A stretch of 64,000 nt of DNA, taken from an uncultured Clostridia bacterium (GTDB taxonomy: Bacteria; Bacillota; Clostridia; Christensenellales; Borkfalkiaceae). A program made the position numbers and the translations under genes. Shown piece by piece: positions 30,888 through 38,880 of the stretch. Below the pieces are notes generated by a model. That model had not been told where the DNA came from and did no database searches. It was given only the letters and a program-made list of their open reading frames with translations. How positions within the stretch are numbered: position 1 is the stretch's first letter; each line of letters opens with the position of its first letter. The stretch spans positions 101,251 through 165,250 of the forward strand of contig CAKQQQ010000004.1 of the NCBI GenBank assembly GCA_934271065.1, written 5' to 3'.

Positions 30888-31742
30888 ATGTTCGGTTACG
30901 TTAAGCCAGAAATACCATATCTGTATATAAAAGACGATACGCTGTATAAGGCGTTGTATTGCGGAGTCTGCAAAAGCATAGGCAAGCGTTGCGGGCAAAG
31001 GTCAAGGCTCGCCCTGACGTACGACGTGGCGTTCTTTTCCGCGCTCGTCCATAATATGTCGGGCGAAGACGTTACCGTAAAGCGCGCGCGTTGCGTCGCG
31101 CATTGGTTCAGACGCCGTCCGATAGCGGTAAGCGATCGCCTTACCGACTTTTCGGCTTGCCTGAACGCCGTACTCGTTTACTATAAACTGTTAGACGACG
31201 TTGCGGACGAGAACAAGGGCAACCTGAAAGCCGCATTTTTCAAAAAAGGCAAAAAACGCGCCGACAAAAAATACCCCGAACTTTCAAAAATAGTCTCCGA
31301 CGGGTACGCCAAACTCGCCACGCTCGAAAAAAACGAATGTGACAGCGTGGATATGGCGGCAGAGCCGTTCTCGGCGATGATGGCGAGTATATCCGATCTC
31401 GCGCTCGGCGATAAAGCGACCGAAAGCGGCAGACGGCTTTTTTACAATCTCGGTAAGTGGATATATCTCGTAGACGCGCTCGACGATTACGATTCCGACG
31501 TGAAAAACGGCAACTATAACCCGTTTTATTACGCGTTCGGCAAACCGACGGACGTAAAAACGCTTAAAGCGGAACGCGGCGAAGATCTTAACTTTGCGTT
31601 TTCAAGCGTGTTCGCGGGGCTGAGAGAAAGCCTTAAATCCACAACTTTTTACTTTAATCACGACCTGATAGACAACGTGTTACTGCGCGGTATTCCGTCG
31701 GTAACGCTTCAAATTCTTAAAAAAGGAACAGAAAAAAAATGA
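30888..31742 (+). CDS. DUF5685 family protein
   Basis: A 284-residue cytosolic protein whose N-terminus MFGYVKPEIPYLYIKDD, followed by LYCGVCKSIGKRCGQRSRL, is the DUF5685 signature. The C-x-x-C and later Cys may bind metal. ATG 30888 is chosen over an in-frame ATG 30 bases upstream because the family always begins MFGYV. The reading frame overlaps the next gene by 4 bases (ATGA). In clostridia the family is commonly followed by a J-domain-like gene, as here; its function is unknown. Confidence 0.85.
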   Translation: MFGYVKPEIPYLYIKDDTLYKALYCGVCKSIGKRCGQRSRLALTYDVAFFSALVHNMSGEDVTVKRARCVAHWFRRRPIAVSDRLTDFSACLNAVLVYYKLLDDVADENKGNLKAAFFKKGKKRADKKYPELSKIVSDGYAKLATLEKNECDSVDMAAEPFSAMMASISDLALGDKATESGRRLFYNLGKWIYLVDALDDYDSDVKNGNYNPFYYAFGKPTDVKTLKAERGEDLNFAFSSVFAGLRESLKSTTFYFNHDLIDNVLLRGIPSVTLQILKKGTEKK

Positions 31743-32353
31743 ACGACCTTTACAAACCGTTCGGCTTGGACTCGTCGGCTACCGACGAAGAGTTGGACGC
31801 AAAGTACAACGAACTCAAAGCGAAATACTCCGAAGACAGATTTCTGGAAGGCGAAAAGGGCAACGCGGCGGCTGAAAAACTTACCGAACTCGAAGCGGCT
31901 TATTCCGAACTGAAATCTCTGCGTCGCGAACAGGAATCTTCCCAGCAGACCGACGGCGGTGTTTTCAAGGATATAGAAGCCCTGATAAGAGACGGCAAAC
32001 TCGGCGACGCGCAGGACAAACTCGACGCCTTAAACGAGCGCGGCGCGGAATGGCACTATCTGCAATCGGTGTTGTTTTATAAGAAAAACTGGCTTAACGA
32101 CAGTAAAAAACAACTCGAAATAGCGATGGAAGCAGATCCGAACAACGCGAAGTATAAAACGTCTTACGAAAAACTCGTTAAAAAAATCGAACACGATTCC
32201 GATAAGAATTTTACGAGTTATTCTACCGGTCGCGACGCGAAACCCGATTACGATTCCGAACCGTCGCAGATGGGCGGCAACGCCTGTCTCGAATGGTGTT
32301 GCGAAATGGCGATTTGTAATATGGCGCTTAACTGCTGCTGTAATTGCAGATAA
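31739..32353 (+). CDS. J-domain-like protein with cysteine-rich tail
   Basis: 204 residues. The first 60 resemble a DnaJ J-domain (LYKPFGLDSSATDEELDAKYNELKAKYSED), but the HPD catalytic tripeptide is not seen, so DnaK stimulation is doubtful. A TPR-like helical stretch follows (about 75-145: ALIRDGKLGDAQDKLDAL). The tail has seven Cys in about 23 residues (CLEWCCEMAIC...CCCNCR), suggesting metal binding or lipidation. Coupled to DUF5685 by ATGA and to the next gene by TAATG. Confidence 0.75.
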   Translation: MNDLYKPFGLDSSATDEELDAKYNELKAKYSEDRFLEGEKGNAAAEKLTELEAAYSELKSLRREQESSQQTDGGVFKDIEALIRDGKLGDAQDKLDALNERGAEWHYLQSVLFYKKNWLNDSKKQLEIAMEADPNNAKYKTSYEKLVKKIEHDSDKNFTSYSTGRDAKPDYDSEPSQMGGNACLEWCCEMAICNMALNCCCNCR

Positions 32354-32886
32354 TGAAAGACTCTAAAATAATCGCGTTGTCGGCGGTGGCGACGGCTCTC
32401 GCGGTCGTCTCGCTGATAGTCGGCGCGTACGTTCCGGTATTCGAATATTCCGCGCTGTTCATCGCGAGTTTATGCACGATGATACCCTTGGCGAAAAACA
32501 GCGTCAGGGGCGCAGTATTGTCGTTTATCGCGACGTGTATTTTATCGGCGTTCACGGCGGTCGTTTCCACGCCCGCGTCCATAATATTCTACGCCGTGTT
32601 TTTCGGCTTGCACCCGACGGTCAACTACGTTATGCGCGAGAAACGCTTTAATAAATTTTTCGGCGTGCTGATAAAAGCGGCGTGGTTCGTAGGCGCGATT
32701 TTGCTGATATATTTTACCTTCGGCGAGTTCTTTACCGAAGGCACGATTTTTGAAAGAAAAGAAATCAAAAAGTATACGTTGCTTATACTTACGGTCGGCG
32801 GAGCGTTGCTTTTCGTCGTGTACGACCTGCTTATGAACAGATTTCAGAAGTTCGTCGACTATACCGTGCAAAGATTGAAATTATAA
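32353..32886 (+). CDS. Small integral membrane protein, function unknown
   Basis: 177 residues with about five hydrophobic helices (for example SALFIASLCTMIPLA, FGVLIKAAWFVGAILLIYF, LLILTVGGALLFVVYDLL). Its start codon overlaps the stop of the J-like gene (TAATG), so the three genes form one translationally coupled operon. The overall look recalls ECF-transporter S components, but no substrate motif was recognised and that is only a guess. Confidence 0.7.
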   Translation: MKDSKIIALSAVATALAVVSLIVGAYVPVFEYSALFIASLCTMIPLAKNSVRGAVLSFIATCILSAFTAVVSTPASIIFYAVFFGLHPTVNYVMREKRFNKFFGVLIKAAWFVGAILLIYFTFGEFFTEGTIFERKEIKKYTLLILTVGGALLFVVYDLLMNRFQKFVDYTVQRLKL

Positions 32887-32921
32887 ACCCGAACGTAGCC
32901 GCTACATCGGGGTTTTAAGGG
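32885..32921 (+). terminator. Weak terminator-like hairpin
   Basis: The sequence around the stop of the membrane-protein gene can fold AAACCCGA with TCGGGGTTTT around a loop that itself pairs GTAG with CTAC. The T-run is only four bases. A separate perfect 14-bp palindrome (GCCGACGCGTCGGC) follows shortly after. Confidence 0.4.
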
Positions 32922-32954
32922 GAAGCCGACGCGTCGGCGACTAGTTATTACACA

Positions 32955-34358
32955 ATGGTAAAAAACAAGGATTACGTCGGGGTGGTATCCCGACTCGGCT
33001 CGAACGGAGAAGGAATAGTAAGAACGGAAGACTGTACTATATTCGTTCCGTACGCGTTGCCGCAAGAAAAAATCAGGTATAAGGTACTTAAAGTCAAAAA
33101 GAACGTGGCGTTCGGCAAGGTTATAGAAGTCTGTACGCCCGCGGAGGAGCGTATACGCCCCAAATGCCCCGTTTACGAAAAATGCGGCGGTTGTCAATTA
33201 CAGCACTTAAAGTACAAACTTCAACTCAAACTCAAAAGCCAGATAGTAAAAGACTGCTTTTCCAAAATCGCGTTTATTGACGCAGACGTTCCGCTTGCCG
33301 TCAGAAGCGAACTCGAATACGGGTACAGAAACAAACTTCAATTACCCGTCAGAGACAGCGAATTCGGGTGCGTTATCGGCTTTTTTGCGCAGAACAGCCA
33401 CAGAGTAGTGCCTATAAACGGCTGCCCGATTCAGCCCGAATGGTGCAACCGCATAATCGCCACGATAAAGGAGTACGTTCAGAAATATTCCGTACCCGTT
33501 TATAGCGACGAAACCCGCGCGGGGCTTATAAAACACGTCGTCGTGCGAGACGTGGACGGAAGACTGCTCGTTACGATAGTCGTCAACGGAAAAGAACTTC
33601 CGCACTCGGACGCGCTCATCGAATTGCTTAAAGCCAACTTCAAACAATTCAGCCTGTTTCTCAACGTCAACGAGCGTAACGATAACGTCATACTTACCGA
33701 CGAATACGTTTGCCTGTACGGGCGTAAAAACGTCGCGAGCAGCGATCTCGGCATTAAATTCGAGATAGGTCCGGGTTCGTTTATGCAGGTCAACGACGGC
33801 GTACGCCGAAAGATTTATCAGGACGCCGTAAAAGCCGCCGAAATAACGCCCGATACGACGGTTATCGACGCTTACAGCGGCGCGGGAATGCTTACCGCGA
33901 TATTCGCTTCCAAAGCAAAAAAAGCGATAGGCATAGAGATAGTTAAAGAAGCCGTAGAGTGCGCGGACGACCTTAAAAGGCGTAACGGGCTCGACGGAAA
34001 AATGGAAAACGTCAACGCCGCCTGCGAAAACGCGTTGCCCGAAATATTAAAAAAGGCGAGAGCCGACGGCGGAGACTGCGTTCTTGTACTCGATCCGCCG
34101 CGACAGGGTGTGGACGAAAAACTTATCGCCGCCGTCAACGAGACGCTTCCCGACAGAATATTATACGTATCGTGTTCGCCGCAAACGCTTGCGCGCGACG
34201 TCGGGCTGCTTACGGGTACGCTCGTCCGCGACGGAGAAAAACTCGTCAAAGGCGACGGCAAGGGTAATTACGAATTGGTTTCGTTACAGCCCTACGATAT
34301 GTTTCCGCAGACCAAGCACATCGAAACGTTGGTGGTATTATCCCACAAAAAAACCTGA
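32955..34358 (+). CDS. rlmD: 23S rRNA (uracil-5-)-methyltransferase RlmD (RumA-like)
   Basis: SAM-dependent 5-methyluridine methyltransferase of the TrmA/RlmD family, 467 residues. It has a TRAM domain (about 1-60), an iron-sulfur cysteine cluster (C71, C77, C80), a Rossmann domain with DAYSGAGMLTAIFASKAKKAIGIE, DPPRQG, and catalytic C407 in YVSCSPQTLARD. The reading frame stops right after HIETLVVLSHKKT. The normal-looking continuation lies in another frame beyond a run of seven A (34347-34353). The exact target uridine (747 or 1939) cannot be told. Confidence 0.93.
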   Translation: MVKNKDYVGVVSRLGSNGEGIVRTEDCTIFVPYALPQEKIRYKVLKVKKNVAFGKVIEVCTPAEERIRPKCPVYEKCGGCQLQHLKYKLQLKLKSQIVKDCFSKIAFIDADVPLAVRSELEYGYRNKLQLPVRDSEFGCVIGFFAQNSHRVVPINGCPIQPEWCNRIIATIKEYVQKYSVPVYSDETRAGLIKHVVVRDVDGRLLVTIVVNGKELPHSDALIELLKANFKQFSLFLNVNERNDNVILTDEYVCLYGRKNVASSDLGIKFEIGPGSFMQVNDGVRRKIYQDAVKAAEITPDTTVIDAYSGAGMLTAIFASKAKKAIGIEIVKEAVECADDLKRRNGLDGKMENVNAACENALPEILKKARADGGDCVLVLDPPRQGVDEKLIAAVNETLPDRILYVSCSPQTLARDVGLLTGTLVRDGEKLVKGDGKGNYELVSLQPYDMFPQTKHIETLVVLSHKKT

Positions 34359-34662
34359 TTCTCATCTTGAAGTGAAAATCGATTTTGATAATACTGCGCT
34401 TGATAAAACGGCGATTGCGGAACGAGCGGAAAAAAGAAAACCGCAGGAAAAGACGACATATAAAAAGATTCAGGAATGGATTGAAGAGAATTACGGTTTC
34501 AAGGTGCATACAGCATATGTTGCTGAAGTAAAGCGCGAACTCGGCTTGCCGATGTACGATGCACCGAACGCTGTGGACGAACTGAAACGTCCGCGTTCAC
34601 ATCCAACAGCCGAAATGATAGAAGCGATAAAAGACTCCCTTAAACATTTCGAGATAATTTAA
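34354..34662 (+). pseudogene. Out-of-frame C-terminal extension of RlmD
   Basis: Frame +1 relative to rlmD encodes 102 residues (PDSHLEVKIDFDNT ... TYKKIQEWIEENYGFKVHT ... LGLPMYDAPNAVDEL ... SLKHFEII). This matches a tail found fused to many clostridial RlmD proteins after the HVETVVLLS region. One A fewer in the A7 run at 34347-34353 would make a continuous protein of about 568 residues. Either this is a real frameshift, a homopolymer sequencing error, or ribosomal slippage. Codon use (GAT, AAT, ACT, GCT) is less biased than in rlmD itself, pointing to a different origin. Confidence 0.7.
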
Positions 34663-34670
34663 TAAGAATT

Positions 34671-34702
34671 AAGGAACTTGGAACTTGTGTCTGAGTTCTT
34701 TT
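34671..34702 (+). terminator. Possible weak terminator after the RlmD extension
   Basis: AAGGAACT can pair with AGTTCTTT (one G-U pair), with TTT-C-TTT after it. The stem is short and AT-rich, so the call is weak. Confidence 0.3.
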
Positions 34703-34722
34703 TCTTTGCGTATCGGTTTCGA

Positions 34723-34751
34723 TTGAAAAAATCCGTTAAATATCGTATAAT
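34723..34751 (+). promoter_or_regulatory. Promoter of the leader ORF and exonuclease
   Basis: TTGAAA (34723-34728), 17-base spacer, TATAAT (34746-34751), inside AT-richer DNA. It places the transcription start near 34758, directly before AAGGAGAG and the small ORF at 34772. Confidence 0.75.
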
Positions 34752-34771
34752 AGTGGCAAGGAGAGATTCAA

Positions 34772-34882
34772 ATGGAAATCAAGGGCTACCATATTATTTC
34801 GTTAGAAGCGAAAGATATATACGAACAAGAATTGAAAAACGGCGTGGAGAAAGGGTATGTATGTATTGTTTTTTTGACATAG
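34772..34882 (+). CDS. Short leader ORF (36 residues) overlapping the exonuclease gene
   Basis: ATG 34772 has a good AAGGAGAG site and encodes 36 residues (MEIKGYHIISLEAKDIYEQE ... YVCIVFLT). It ends at 34882, overlapping the first 22 bases of the exonuclease gene in another frame. It could be a genuine small protein, a coupling leader, or the 5' stub of a lost gene. No homology was recognised. Confidence 0.45.
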   Translation: MEIKGYHIISLEAKDIYEQELKNGVEKGYVCIVFLT

Positions 34883-36036
34883 AGTGCGCAAATTGCTTTA
34901 ATGACAACAATGGCGTTTCTCGTGGTAAGATTTGTGAGTTTGGGTATTTAATTACGGATGAGAACTTTAATAAAATTGAATCTGCTGAATATATAATTAA
35001 TCCCAAAGCACCTTTTGATGAATACGTGTTGAACAACATGTTGGCGTATCCTAAACAAGTATATTTATCAGCGCAAGATTATAACACTTTCTATGATAAG
35101 ATAAAACGACTTTTTGAACTCGACGATGTTATATTTATTGGACATACGATAGATACTGACGCTAAATATTTAAATGACGAGGCGTTACGATATAAAAAAA
35201 CTTATTTTAATTATAAGTTTTATGATGCAAAGTATATGTATTCCGATTATTCAAACATCAAAAAAAGTGTCGGTTTGGAAAAAATAAGCCAGACATTTGG
35301 AAATAAAACACGTCATCATGAACATCGTGCAGAAGATGATGCTTTTACAACAATGCTTATAGTAAAAGAGATGTGCGAAAAATTAGATATGGATTTAATG
35401 TCGCTTATAGAGCTTTCTGAAGATTGTGCAGGACAAACGAAAGATGGTAAAATTACAACCATAGCGCGAGAAAAAGCACAAGCTAAAAGGGAAGAACGTG
35501 AAAGAAACGGAACAGACCATTCTAATAGTTTATATAGCGATAATTACATTAAATTTATGCAGTTCTTAGATGGTGTAAAAAGACAAGGAGAAATTATCCC
35601 TAGTGTGTTAAATGGAAAAAGTTTGACAATTACACTTAATTATCAAAACGTGCATTATAAAGAAATGCTTGCGCTTATTCAATTGCTGAAAAATCACGAT
35701 TGCATATACAAATTAAAAGCTTCGGAATGCGATTATATGGTAACGAAAGTTGTTCTAAATGACGACGGAAGTGAAAGAGTGTGTTCAAAATTGAAATATG
35801 TAAATCAAGCAATAGAAAACGGTAAGAAAATTAATATAATATCTTTTGATGAATTGTTAGGAATATTAAAAGTGACAGAATATCAATTATCTCAAATGCC
35901 GTTCCCGGACGAAAGCTCTTTTCTTAAAAAAGAGAAAGAACGGAAGTTAAAAAAAGATAAAATAAGATATTCAAGTGAAGAAGATATTACTACAACAATA
36001 GGAGATATCTTAAAGGCAAAGGGTATAACAATTTAA
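34861..36036 (+). CDS. DEDDh exonuclease with C-terminal BRCT-like domain
   Basis: A 391-residue 3'-5' exonuclease of the RNase T / DNA polymerase III epsilon type. ATG 34861 is chosen because GGAGAAAGGG precedes it and exonuclease motif I starts at once (MYCFFDIECAN). Motif II is IGHTIDTDAKYL and motif III is HEHRAEDDAFTT. After a lysine-rich linker, about residues 235-330 look like a BRCT domain (GKSLTITLNYQNV ... DYMVTKVV ... SKLKYVNQAIENGKKINIIS). The gene is AT-rich with unbiased codons, unlike its neighbours: probably horizontally acquired. Repair or defence cargo are both possible. Confidence 0.8.
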   Translation: MYCFFDIECANCFNDNNGVSRGKICEFGYLITDENFNKIESAEYIINPKAPFDEYVLNNMLAYPKQVYLSAQDYNTFYDKIKRLFELDDVIFIGHTIDTDAKYLNDEALRYKKTYFNYKFYDAKYMYSDYSNIKKSVGLEKISQTFGNKTRHHEHRAEDDAFTTMLIVKEMCEKLDMDLMSLIELSEDCAGQTKDGKITTIAREKAQAKREERERNGTDHSNSLYSDNYIKFMQFLDGVKRQGEIIPSVLNGKSLTITLNYQNVHYKEMLALIQLLKNHDCIYKLKASECDYMVTKVVLNDDGSERVCSKLKYVNQAIENGKKINIISFDELLGILKVTEYQLSQMPFPDESSFLKKEKERKLKKDKIRYSSEEDITTTIGDILKAKGITI

Positions 36037-36083
36037 TAAAATTCAACAATTAAGACTATGAGCAAGAGCAAAAGAATTTACTT

Positions 36084-36323
36084 ATGTATTTTATAAAGGA
36101 AATCAATCTCAATTCGCATTGGGAAAAGAAATCACCATTAAAATCAATCGAATTTAACTTTCCAATATATGAAGATAGTGATGAGACTGTTTTTATGTGT
36201 AAAGAAAAAGCAGCGTTGAGACGCTTGCGACGCTTAAAAAACGCCTGCGGTAATAAAAACGGTTTAACGCCGAAGGCGAACGCCTTCGGCTTTTTGCTAC
36301 GCAAAAAGAAAACCCGCCGCTAA
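36084..36323 (+). CDS. Doubtful small ORF at the island edge
   Basis: 79 codons (MYFIKEINLNSHWEKKSPLK...), with no ribosome-binding site. The last third is translated from a terminator hairpin and is rich in K/R, so at best this is a decayed or truncated gene. The rest of the 406-base gap between the exonuclease and the next gene holds only the terminator and the promoter listed separately. Confidence 0.2.
   Translation: MYFIKEINLNSHWEKKSPLKSIEFNFPIYEDSDETVFMCKEKAALRRLRRLKNACGNKNGLTPKANAFGFLLRKKKTRR
36269..36295 (+). terminator. Terminator downstream of the exonuclease region
   Basis: A 9-bp perfect stem GCCGAAGGC (36269-36277) with GCCTTCGGC (36282-36290), a 4-base loop and five T. Confidence 0.8.
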
Positions 36324-36404
36324 TATTATCGGCGGCGCGGAGATACGATATTACGACAATTTATTAAACGGTGTTGATTTTTAGACAATGATTATTATTG
36401 TGTA

Positions 36405-36433
36405 TTGCAACCGTTTTTAAGGCGTGCTAAAAT
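36405..36433 (+). promoter_or_regulatory. Promoter giving a near-leaderless mRNA
   Basis: TTGCAA (36405-36410), 17 bases, TAAAAT (36428-36433) with extended -10 TG at 36425-36426. The start codon at 36443 is only 9 bases past the -10 box, and there is no ribosome-binding site. Confidence 0.65.
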
Positions 36434-36442
36434 AAAGTCGCT

Positions 36443-37126
36443 ATGGGAAACGCGGAATTAGTCAAAAGAGTCGACGCGCCCGTCGTTGAAGAGACCGTCG
36501 ACAAGAACAACAAAATAGGGTTTGCGGAGTACGTATTTATATATCTGCTCGGCGGAATAGTGGGCAGCGTTCACGAAACGCTTCTGAATCTGGTTAAAGG
36601 CAAGGGCTTCGTATTTTGCAACGGAAGCATTATCACGCCATTTAATTTCGTTTACGGTGCGGGCGCGGTGTTTATAATAATGCTGTTGCACAATAAGAAA
36701 AAGTTTTACGAAGTGTACGTTATAGGCGCGCTCGGCGGCGGAATAATGGAGTACGTTCTGTCGTTTTTAGGCGAAAAGATACTCGGCGCGGTGTTCTGGG
36801 ATTATTCTTCGTTGCCGCTGAATATCAACGGCAGAACGACTATACCGATAATGCTGTTCTGGGGGCTGTTGTGCGCCGCCGTCATCTTCGGGATATATCG
36901 TCCGCTCGATAAAACGCTTAAAAAAATCCCGCCTAAAATCGCGCTTACGGTAGCAATCGTCGCTACGGTTATAGTGGTTTTCGATTTGTCGCTGGTAATG
37001 CTGGCGGTGTTCCGTTACGGTCGGCGCGCCGCAGGCGCGGAAGCGATAACTTTCCTGGGCAGGTTTGCCGATAAGTTTTTCAACGACGCGTTTATGTCGG
37101 TAAGGTTTCCGACGATAAAATTTTAA
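36443..37126 (+). CDS. Putative ABC-transporter type IV membrane protein (PF06541-like)
   Basis: 227 residues with about five membrane helices. GGIVGSVHETLLN, then a glycine-rich FVFCNGSIITPFNFVYGAGA loop, then MEYVLSFLGEKILGAVFWDYSSLPLNINGR fit the PF06541 family (CmpB-like), which clostridia often carry in several copies. The exact function is unknown. No ribosome-binding site precedes the ATG; the transcript appears nearly leaderless. Confidence 0.75.
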   Translation: MGNAELVKRVDAPVVEETVDKNNKIGFAEYVFIYLLGGIVGSVHETLLNLVKGKGFVFCNGSIITPFNFVYGAGAVFIIMLLHNKKKFYEVYVIGALGGGIMEYVLSFLGEKILGAVFWDYSSLPLNINGRTTIPIMLFWGLLCAAVIFGIYRPLDKTLKKIPPKIALTVAIVATVIVVFDLSLVMLAVFRYGRRAAGAEAITFLGRFADKFFNDAFMSVRFPTIKF

Positions 37127-37161
37127 CTTAAAGCGTAAATATATATAGCCACAGGTGGATA

Positions 37162-37199
37162 GCCGCGGCTAAGAGAAAACTCTTAGCCGCGGCAATTTT
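37162..37199. terminator. Bidirectional terminator between convergent genes
   Basis: A 14-bp perfect stem (37162-37175 with 37180-37193), loop AAAA, then AATTTTTT. It lies between the PF06541 gene and malQ; an AGCCACAGGT copy (37147-37156) is just before it. Confidence 0.9.
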
Positions 37200-38648
37200 T
37201 TAACCGTTATTTTTTTCTGTATATTCGCCGTAATCCTTTGCGAATAACTCTTTTTTATATCTGACCACCCAGTTGCCGAGCGTCGACGGTTCGTTTATTC
37301 TGTACGCCGAGCCGAGCAGGGCGCAGTCGGCGAACGACAGCACCACTATATCCGATTTGACCGTTTCGGTAAGGCGTATCATCGCGCGCGCGATCTTTTT
37401 ATTGCTCGTAAGCGACGACGGGCGGATATTCAGTCGCTTGCCTATTTCGCGTTTCAGTCGGGCTTTGGCGGATTCGTCAAGCGACGATATATACCCGACG
37501 GCGGTGTCGTTGTCGTGCGTACCGACGTAACATACGCTGCGCCGCCCGATATTTTCCGGCAGGTACGGATTGTTTTCGTTGCCGTCGAACGCGAACGCGA
37601 GAACTTTCATTCCGCGTAGCCCCGTCTCTTTCAGCAACTCTCTCACTCCGTCGTCGATAACGCCTAAATCTTCGGCTATAAGACGGTTTTTCGGCATTCC
37701 TTTCAGAATTTCTCTGCCGTACGCCTTTTCCCATTCCCCGTCTATGGGTTTTTTGCCGTAAGGAATAGCCCAGTAGCGGTCAAGCCCGCGGAAGTGGTCG
37801 ACGCGCAGATAGTCGTAACGCGACAGCGCGAATCGCAGTCTGCGTTTCCACCACTTGAAACCGTCATTTTTCATACGCTCGTAGTCGTAGAGCGGGTTGC
37901 CCCAAAGTTGCCCGTCCGCGCTGAAATAATCGGGCGGAACGCCCGCGACCTTTTCGGGGTTAAGGTTTTCGTCAAGCAGGAATTGCGACGGGTTTTGCCA
38001 GACTTCCACGCTGTCCGCCGCGACGTAAAGCGGCAGGTCGCCGAGCAGTTTAATACCGTTTTTTGCGGCGTAAGCGCGCAGTTTCGAAAACTGATTACCG
38101 AGCGTGAATTGTATAAATTCGTAGAACAGAATATCGTCGGCGTAAATTTCGGAATACTTTTTCATCGCCGATTTTTTCCGCCGTCTTACGTCTTCGGGGA
38201 AGTTTTTAAGTTCGCCGTATTCGTTTTTAAGACAGGTAAACAGGGCGTAATCGAAAAACTCGCCGTCGTTGACGAACGACAGAAACTCGTCGGTAAAGTT
38301 AAAGCGCGCGTACGCCTTTTTAAGCAGCGCGTAACGCCTGCGGTAGAGTTCGCCGTAGTTGATTTTAGTCACTTTGCGTTTTTCCGCGTCGAGTTCCGCG
38401 TCGGTTATAAGCCCTTTGTCGCGCAGGTCTTCGAGATCGCAAAAATAAGGGTTAAAAGACTTGTCCGACGTGGTCTGATACGGGCTGTCGCCGAACGAAG
38501 TCTGTCCGAGCGGCAGAGTTTGCCATATGGTAAAGCCGGTTTTTACCAGAAAATCGATAAAATCGTAACTTTCTTTGCCGAAAGTGCCTATTCCGTAATC
38601 CCCCGGCAGAGAGAAGACGGGCATTAAAATTCCGTAATTCTTTTTCAT
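37200..38648 (-). CDS. malQ: 4-alpha-glucanotransferase (amylomaltase, GH77)
   Basis: Transfers alpha-1,4-glucan segments between maltodextrins or glycogen; cytoplasmic, 482 residues. The start MKKNYGILMPVFSLPGDYGIG at 38648 fits the family; an in-frame ATG 18 bases upstream is less likely. Key segments are LPLGQTSFGDSPYQ, the nucleophile region RVDHFRGLDRYWAIPYG, EDLGVIDDGVREL and GTHDNDT. Separated from dapL only by tandem repeats, so it may be cotranscribed with dapF-dapL. Confidence 0.95.
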   Translation of the reverse strand: MKKNYGILMPVFSLPGDYGIGTFGKESYDFIDFLVKTGFTIWQTLPLGQTSFGDSPYQTTSDKSFNPYFCDLEDLRDKGLITDAELDAEKRKVTKINYGELYRRRYALLKKAYARFNFTDEFLSFVNDGEFFDYALFTCLKNEYGELKNFPEDVRRRKKSAMKKYSEIYADDILFYEFIQFTLGNQFSKLRAYAAKNGIKLLGDLPLYVAADSVEVWQNPSQFLLDENLNPEKVAGVPPDYFSADGQLWGNPLYDYERMKNDGFKWWKRRLRFALSRYDYLRVDHFRGLDRYWAIPYGKKPIDGEWEKAYGREILKGMPKNRLIAEDLGVIDDGVRELLKETGLRGMKVLAFAFDGNENNPYLPENIGRRSVCYVGTHDNDTAVGYISSLDESAKARLKREIGKRLNIRPSSLTSNKKIARAMIRLTETVKSDIVVLSFADCALLGSAYRINEPSTLGNWVVRYKKELFAKDYGEYTEKNNG

Positions 38649-38656
38649 AAGCAAAA

Positions 38657-38880
38657 CCTTGCGCAAAGCGGCGTAACGCCGCCTTGCGAATTTGTCGTAA
38701 ACCGTTCGCGTAGCGCGCCGCTACCTTGCGAATCTGTCGTAAACCGTCGGCGTAGCGTAACGCCGCCTTGCGAATTTGTCGTAAACCATTCGCGTAGTGC
38801 GCCGCTACCTTGCGAATCTGTCGTAAACCGTTCGCGTAGCGCGCCGCTACCTTGCGAATCTGTCGTAAAACGTCAGCGCG
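38657..38880. repeat. 42-bp tandem repeat derived from the dapL 3' end
   Basis: Units begin with CCTTGCGAA at 38682, 38724, 38766, 38808 and 38850, exactly 42 bp apart, with a shortened copy at 38657. The copy at 38850 lies inside the end of dapL and encodes YDRFAR. On the minus strand each later unit re-encodes VYD(R/K)FAR. Two variants alternate (AATCTG with CTA, and AATTTG with CGCCG), with order B-A-B-A-A from 38682. The array fills nearly all of the 198-base dapL-malQ gap. Confidence 0.93.

Noticed and set aside
36084..36323. Confident gene call for the 79-codon ORF
   Set aside because: There is no ribosome-binding site, and its C-terminal part is translated from a terminator hairpin; kept only as a low-confidence entry.
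38657..38880. 42-bp repeats as a CRISPR array
   Set aside because: The units are contiguous with no unique spacers, no cas genes are nearby, and they derive from the dapL coding end.
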